From a virus, in IMG/VR virus record IMGVR_UViG_3300048905_000094, positions 1-22,158 of that record: a DNA stretch of 22,158 nucleotides, one strand, 5' to 3'. Below, in pieces: positions 18,595-22,158 of this stretch (the first letter of the stretch is position 1; every line of letters starts with the position of its first letter). The notes beneath the pieces are model-generated. The model was not told the DNA's origin, made no database searches, and was given only the letters and a program-made list of their open reading frames with translations. The translations under genes and the position numbers were made by a program.

Positions 18595-20250
18595 ATGAAA
18601 AAGGCTGCATATGTTTTCGCGACCGTCGCCGCATTTCTTTGCTTCGGCCTCGCATTCGTTATCATCTCCGCCGACCCCTCCCACGCCGCTACGTTGATCG
18701 GACACGACAGCTTCCTTTCGGGTGGCGGCATCAACCACATGCTGCAAGCCTCGCCTGCGCTTTTCGCGTTGCGCAGTAAGTTGGGCGAGCTGTCTACGCG
18801 TGCCGAGAAAAAGCGGGGCGAGCTGGTGGACGGTCTTTCGACCGAAGCCGCGCGCGCCATCGAACAGGATCATGCCGGCATTCTTGCCGAGATTGAACAG
18901 GTTCGCGCCGAGATTACCACGCTCGAAAGCGCCACCCGCACCGTGCCGGTTACTCCGCAGGCCAATCACAATGGGGACGCCGCGCAGCAAGGGATGCTTG
19001 CCGAGCGGACGCGATCCACGACGATTGACGACCTCGCCAGCCGCGCCGGCCTTGCAGACTTTGGCCGTGAGCACATCCGTGCCGGAACGACCGTCGACGC
19101 TTTCCGCTCTGCGCTGTTCGAAAAGCTGTTCGATAAGGACCAGTCGGTCAAAACTGACAGCCATGTGCGCGCGCAGGTTGGGCAAGACGAAACCGAGACG
19201 ATCCGCGCGGCTCGCGTCGAAGCGCTTGCTTACGGCCTCGGTGCGCCGATGCCCACGGACGGCCCATCGGCTGCGGCTCGCCAGTATACGGGACAGGGCC
19301 TTATTGATGTTGCCGCCGATAGCGTCAACTTCCGTGGTCGCCGCATGCTGAATGCTCGGGACATCGACGACATTTTCACGCGCGCATCGCACGCAACGTC
19401 CGATTTCCCGGCAATCTTCGAAGGTGCCGTGAACCGCACTCTTGAACAGCGCTATGCGCTTGCGCAGCCAACGTTCCGCCGGTTCGCCCGGAAGAAAAAC
19501 TTTCGCGACTTTCGCCCGGATACGATTGTCCGCGTCGGCGATTTCCCGATGCTGAAACAGGTGCTCGAAAACGGCGAAATCAAATATGGCACCTTCGGCG
19601 AAGGCAAGGAGTCGGTGCAGGCGTTCAGCTATGCCATCGCCCTCAACATCAGCCGTCCGATGCTGATCAATGATGATCTCGGCGCAATTTCCGATCTTTT
19701 GACCAGCTACGGCGCATCGGTGGCGTTGTTCGAAGAAGTCACCTTCTATGCCGGTGCCTATAACGGCAAGCTTGCCGATGGGAAAACGGTCTTCCACGCA
19801 GACCACTCCAATCTTGGAGCGGCCTCGGCGATCACCGTCGATAGCGTCGGCGATGGCCGAAAGTCGATGAGCAAACAGAAGAGTATCGATGATAAGCCGA
19901 TGTTGGCAAACCCGGCCCGCATCATGCTCGTTGGTCCCGACCAGCTCACGAATGCGGAAAAGTTCCTGGCCTCTATCACGCCTGCCACGGTTTCGAGCGT
20001 GAATATCTTCTCGGGCAAGTTCGAGCTTGTCGAAACTTCGCAAATCGACGGGCCGTCCTGGGACCTGTTCGCGGACCCTTCGACCGGCTCGAATTACCGT
20101 TGGGGCTATCTGGACGGTTACGAAGCGCCGCGCGTCCGCATGGATGAGCCTTTCGGTCGGCAGGGTTTCAGCATGTCGGTGGAACACGATTTCGGCTGCG
20201 GCGCGACCGACTTCCGGTTCGGCTACCACAATCCCGGCAAGCTGGCCTAA
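18595..20250 (+). CDS. Major capsid protein (Mu gpT-like) with signal-like N-terminus
   Basis: A 551-residue capsid protein. The C-terminal two thirds (from about residue 265) resemble Mu-like major head subunits of HK97 fold: DFPAIFEGAVNRTLEQRY, FRDFRPDTIVRVGDFPMLKQV, INDDLGAISDLLTSYGASVALFEE, and AEKFLASITPATVSSVNIFSGKFELVET. Residues about 55-110 form a coiled coil (LRSKLGELSTRAEKKRGELVDG, then EIEQVRAEITTLES), like a delta or scaffold domain removed by the protease encoded upstream. Residues 1-36 are unusual: MKKAAYVFATVAAFLCFGLAF is hydrophobic, followed by IISADPSHA, the form of a Sec signal peptide or membrane anchor. A strong AAGGA site supports the ATG at 18595, so this is likely the true start. 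Confidence 0.88.
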   Translation: MKKAAYVFATVAAFLCFGLAFVIISADPSHAATLIGHDSFLSGGGINHMLQASPALFALRSKLGELSTRAEKKRGELVDGLSTEAARAIEQDHAGILAEIEQVRAEITTLESATRTVPVTPQANHNGDAAQQGMLAERTRSTTIDDLASRAGLADFGREHIRAGTTVDAFRSALFEKLFDKDQSVKTDSHVRAQVGQDETETIRAARVEALAYGLGAPMPTDGPSAAARQYTGQGLIDVAADSVNFRGRRMLNARDIDDIFTRASHATSDFPAIFEGAVNRTLEQRYALAQPTFRRFARKKNFRDFRPDTIVRVGDFPMLKQVLENGEIKYGTFGEGKESVQAFSYAIALNISRPMLINDDLGAISDLLTSYGASVALFEEVTFYAGAYNGKLADGKTVFHADHSNLGAASAITVDSVGDGRKSMSKQKSIDDKPMLANPARIMLVGPDQLTNAEKFLASITPATVSSVNIFSGKFELVETSQIDGPSWDLFADPSTGSNYRWGYLDGYEAPRVRMDEPFGRQGFSMSVEHDFGCGATDFRFGYHNPGKLA

Positions 20251-20268
20251 TCGGCGCGGATCAACACG

Positions 20269-20314
20269 GGCGGCCCTCCGGGTCCGCCTCTCGTCCTCAT
20301 TGTTCATAAGGAAC
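20269..20314 (+). promoter_or_regulatory. Cement gene leader: hairpin plus TTCATAAGGAAC
   Basis: GGCGGCCC, loop TCC, GGG, a bulged T, CCGCC (20269-20288) form a hairpin after the capsid gene stop. TTCATAAGGAAC (20303-20314) then gives the ribosome site for the ATG at 20322. The 12-base word is identical to that in front of the capsid gene, and both genes begin ATGAAAAA. Confidence 0.55.
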
Positions 20315-20321
20315 GCTCGCA

Positions 20322-20645
20322 ATGAAAAACTATATTCAGGAAGGCGATACGCTGGAAGTGACCGCGCCGACTGATGTCAACTCCGGTGACGGGGTAATGG
20401 TCGGCAAGCTCTTCGGTGTCGCAGCGCATTCGGCCAAGGCAGGGGCGCGCGTCAATATTGACCGCGAAGGCGTCTACCTACTGCCAAAGGTTGCCGCGCA
20501 GGCTTGGGCAACCGAAGGCATCCCCCTTTATTGGGATGCAGGCGCCGCGACCAGCGATGCTACCGGCGGCAAGACGAAGATCGGCTATTCCGCTGATGTC
20601 GCCGCCAATCCGTCCGACTTCGGTTCCGTAGTGTTGCATCAGTAA
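20322..20645 (+). CDS. DUF2190 capsid cement protein
   Basis: A 107-residue protein of the DUF2190 family: MKNYIQEGDTLEVTAPTDVNSGDGVMVGKLFGVA at the front and KIGYSADVAANPSDFGSVVLHQ at the end, with EGVYLLPKVA in the middle. Members decorate or cement the outer capsid surface and stabilise the packed head. The protein is all-beta in appearance, soluble, without cysteines. It lies just after the major capsid gene, the usual place, and shares its leader motif, which fits co-production in near-equal amounts. Confidence 0.88.
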   Translation: MKNYIQEGDTLEVTAPTDVNSGDGVMVGKLFGVAAHSAKAGARVNIDREGVYLLPKVAAQAWATEGIPLYWDAGAATSDATGGKTKIGYSADVAANPSDFGSVVLHQ

Positions 20646-20646
20646 C

Positions 20647-21024
20647 ATGGTCGATTGGCGAAAACTGGAAGCCGCCGTTGATCGGAAGATCGGCGGCGCT
20701 TTTGGCGAGCGGGTGCGGCTTTCCTTCATGAAGGGTGGAAAGGCCGACCCGGAGCGCCCGCAAATTATCGTTCGCTGCGAGGCGCTTTGCGAGGGCGGCG
20801 ATGATTCCAAGCCGACAGGTGCCGGTCAAGCCGGCGTCTTCCGCAGCCGTCTTGCGGCGGGGCAGGCGGAGCTTTTCCTAGATCGCGGCTCATATGACGG
20901 CCCACGGCTTCAAGCTGGCGATGCCGTGCGCGCTATCGATCGACAGGGCGAACCTGTTTGGGAAGTCAGTTTTATTTCCGACCGCTACAGCAATTTGATT
21001 GTCGCGGTCCTCAATGAAAAGTGA
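20647..21024 (+). CDS. Probable head-tail adaptor protein
   Basis: A 125-residue protein beginning MVDWRKLEAAVDRKIGGAFGERVRL. The layout, a short N-terminal helix followed by a beta-rich body (ERPQIIVRCEALC, then AELFLDRGSYDGPRLQAGDAVRAI, and EVSFISDRYSNLIVAVLNEK at the end), resembles gpFII-type head-tail joining proteins, which bind the portal/gpW platform and accept the tail. Its place directly after capsid and cement genes agrees. It starts just after the stop of the cement gene, with only a weak ribosome site, so translational coupling is likely. Family assignment is by resemblance and position, with moderate confidence. Confidence 0.6.
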   Translation: MVDWRKLEAAVDRKIGGAFGERVRLSFMKGGKADPERPQIIVRCEALCEGGDDSKPTGAGQAGVFRSRLAAGQAELFLDRGSYDGPRLQAGDAVRAIDRQGEPVWEVSFISDRYSNLIVAVLNEK

Positions 21025-21033
21025 GTGTGTCAC

Positions 21034-21774
21034 ATGTCGCTTGCCTGTATCGCCATCCGCATCGCCGCCGTGCAAGCTCTGATCGGGCAAACTATGGTCG
21101 GCGACAACGTGCTTGATAGTGAAATCGGAACGCTTGACGTTGGCGCGGACGGCAAGCTTAGAACCCATAAGGAAAAGCCGTTCATTTCGGTCTATGTCGG
21201 TGGGTCAAAGGTGACGGACGGACTAGAGACGCGGGCGCTCAACAAAAATGGAAGCGTCGATATCACCTTTGAGGCCGGGATAGCTTCGCCGCATGTCGTG
21301 ACCGACCCGGAAACGGACGAAAGCGTCATCTACGGTGGGCTTCCGGCGACCGACGCGAATTTTGAGTTTCAGCTTGATATGACCATCCGCCAGATTGGCG
21401 ATGCGCTCAACGATCCGCAAAATCAGTGGGCGGAGCTGCTGCGGAGTTTCAGCCTTCGTCTGTTGAGTGTCGAGCGCGACCGCGTAAGCACGGATGCGAA
21501 CGGTACGCGCCTCGCAGCTCATCGGCTCAAGCTCACAACGGAAGTCGTCGCCGACCCTATTCGCGGGGCGGTGCTTGGGGAAGGCTCGCCGTTTGGGCGG
21601 TTCTTTGCAAAATGCGATGCCGATCTAATTCCGAACGCGCCTCATATGGCGAAGAATATCGAGCTTATGCGCACGCAGATTTCGGGCGATGCCGATGAGC
21701 TGCAAGCTGCCATCCGCCGTTACGGCATGGTTTACGGCGAAGCCGACGCCATGTTGATGACGGCAGCCTTTTAG
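21034..21774 (+). CDS. Probable tail completion/terminator protein (246 aa)
   Basis: A 246-residue protein of no family that I can name with certainty. It begins MSLACIAIRIAAVQALIGQ and has a beta-rich segment (KPFISVYVGGSKVTDG, then GSVDITFEAGI), a DETDES-like acidic turn, and helices around MTIRQIGDALNDPQNQWAELLRSFS. A helical C-terminus (ADELQAAIRRYGMVYGEADAMLMTAAF) closes it. Position between the head-tail adaptor and the baseplate gpV gene suggests a tail terminator or completion role. An in-frame GTG at 21025 is possible, but the ATG at 21034 is preferred. It lies 9 bases after the preceding stop and 8 before the gpV gene. Confidence 0.6.
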   Translation: MSLACIAIRIAAVQALIGQTMVGDNVLDSEIGTLDVGADGKLRTHKEKPFISVYVGGSKVTDGLETRALNKNGSVDITFEAGIASPHVVTDPETDESVIYGGLPATDANFEFQLDMTIRQIGDALNDPQNQWAELLRSFSLRLLSVERDRVSTDANGTRLAAHRLKLTTEVVADPIRGAVLGEGSPFGRFFAKCDADLIPNAPHMAKNIELMRTQISGDADELQAAIRRYGMVYGEADAMLMTAAF

Positions 21775-21782
21775 GTGTCTTC

Positions 21783-22158
21783 ATGAGCGATTTAGTTGAG
21801 CAGCTTGCGGAAATGCTACACCGAATTGCCGAGCTTGAGCGGCGAAACCGCAATCGCCGCAGGAAAGGGACGATTGCCGAAGTCAGCGACGACAAGAGCA
21901 AGTATCGTGTGAAGTTGTCCGACCAGAACGGCAAGCCCTACCTCACGCCATGGATGAAGGCGCGGACGCTCGCGGCGGGTGGGGTCAAGGTGGACGTGCT
22001 GTATCAGAAGGGCGAGCAAGTCGATGTCGTATCCGAAAGCGGCGACATTGCGGATGCGCAGATCGATTTCTCGACATACAGCGATGCCAACGCTCGCGAG
22101 AACAAAGACATGCCGCTGCATATCAAGATTGGCAATACCGTCGTGGAAGCCTCGTCCG
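21783..22158 (+). CDS. Baseplate assembly protein V / tail spike (partial)
   Basis: The first 125 residues of a protein that runs off the right edge. A short N-terminal helix (MSDLVEQLAEMLHRIAELERRNR) is followed by RRKGTIAEVSDDKSKYRVKL, the start of the OB-fold typical of P2/Mu gpV. A region ending GEQVDVVSESGDIADA follows, with the conserved GEQV and GD. gpV forms the membrane-piercing spike at the tip of contractile tails, so this gene indicates a myovirus-like tail. It starts at an ATG 8 bases after the preceding stop. The C-terminal spike beta-helix is not in the window. Confidence 0.85.
   Translation, partial: MSDLVEQLAEMLHRIAELERRNRNRRRKGTIAEVSDDKSKYRVKLSDQNGKPYLTPWMKARTLAAGGVKVDVLYQKGEQVDVVSESGDIADAQIDFSTYSDANARENKDMPLHIKIGNTVVEASS

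Noticed and set aside
18394-20322. 642-residue minus-strand frame opposite the capsid gene
   Set aside because: Long antisense frames are common opposite highly expressed GC-rich genes. It has no known domain, and the plus strand encodes the protease end and a clear capsid protein.

Overview
The window holds most of the left arm and the early structural genes of a temperate tailed-phage genome (a prophage) in an alphaproteobacterium, most likely Rhizobiales (Brucella/Ochrobactrum/Rhizobium-like). The order is classical: integrase and excisionase, leftward early operon, repressor and Cro-like switch, rightward early operon with a replication-type protein, late regulator, then terminase, portal, protease, capsid and tail genes. 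The host assignment is inference from family resemblance and codon style. No tRNA, rRNA, insertion sequence or CRISPR array was seen.

Layout. 1-1940 is an A/T-richer flank with a partial reading frame and a 409-residue membrane-anchored protein of unknown function, either host DNA or prophage cargo beyond the integrase. 1941-5404 (minus strand) is a leftward operon: three small genes, a 112-residue protein, a DUF2303 protein, excisionase and integrase. Two copies of a hairpin leader element precede two of the small genes. 5405-6782 is the control region: two predicted promoters carry the same 11-bp operator word next to the -10 box, with an S24-type CI-like repressor and a zinc-ribbon protein convergent between them. 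6783-12737 (plus) is a tight, translationally coupled early operon: Cro-like protein, regulator-like protein, small proteins, an N6-adenine methyltransferase with a long N-terminal region, a winged-helix replication-like protein that contains three 15-bp iterons, and a NusG-like antiterminator. 12738-12966 is a structured leader ending in an intrinsic terminator. 12967 to the end carries the morphogenesis genes: GPZ-like tail protein, small and large terminase, gpW-like connector, lambda-type portal, prohead protease, major capsid protein, DUF2190 cement protein, two head-tail or tail completion proteins, and the start of a gpV baseplate/spike protein. gpV points to a contractile, Mu/P2-like tail behind a lambda-type head.

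How it may work together. The repressor would hold both early promoters off. After induction the leftward operon supplies Xis and Int, while the rightward operon modifies and replicates DNA and makes the NusG paralog. That protein could then let RNA polymerase read through the leader terminator into the late genes, a lambda Q-like logic built from a NusG relative. The strongest leads are this NusG/leader/terminator module, the duplicated hairpin leader with compensatory inner-stem changes, the paired operator-promoter architecture with a probably leaderless cro-like mRNA, a candidate origin inside the replication gene, and a signal-peptide-like N-terminus on the capsid protein.
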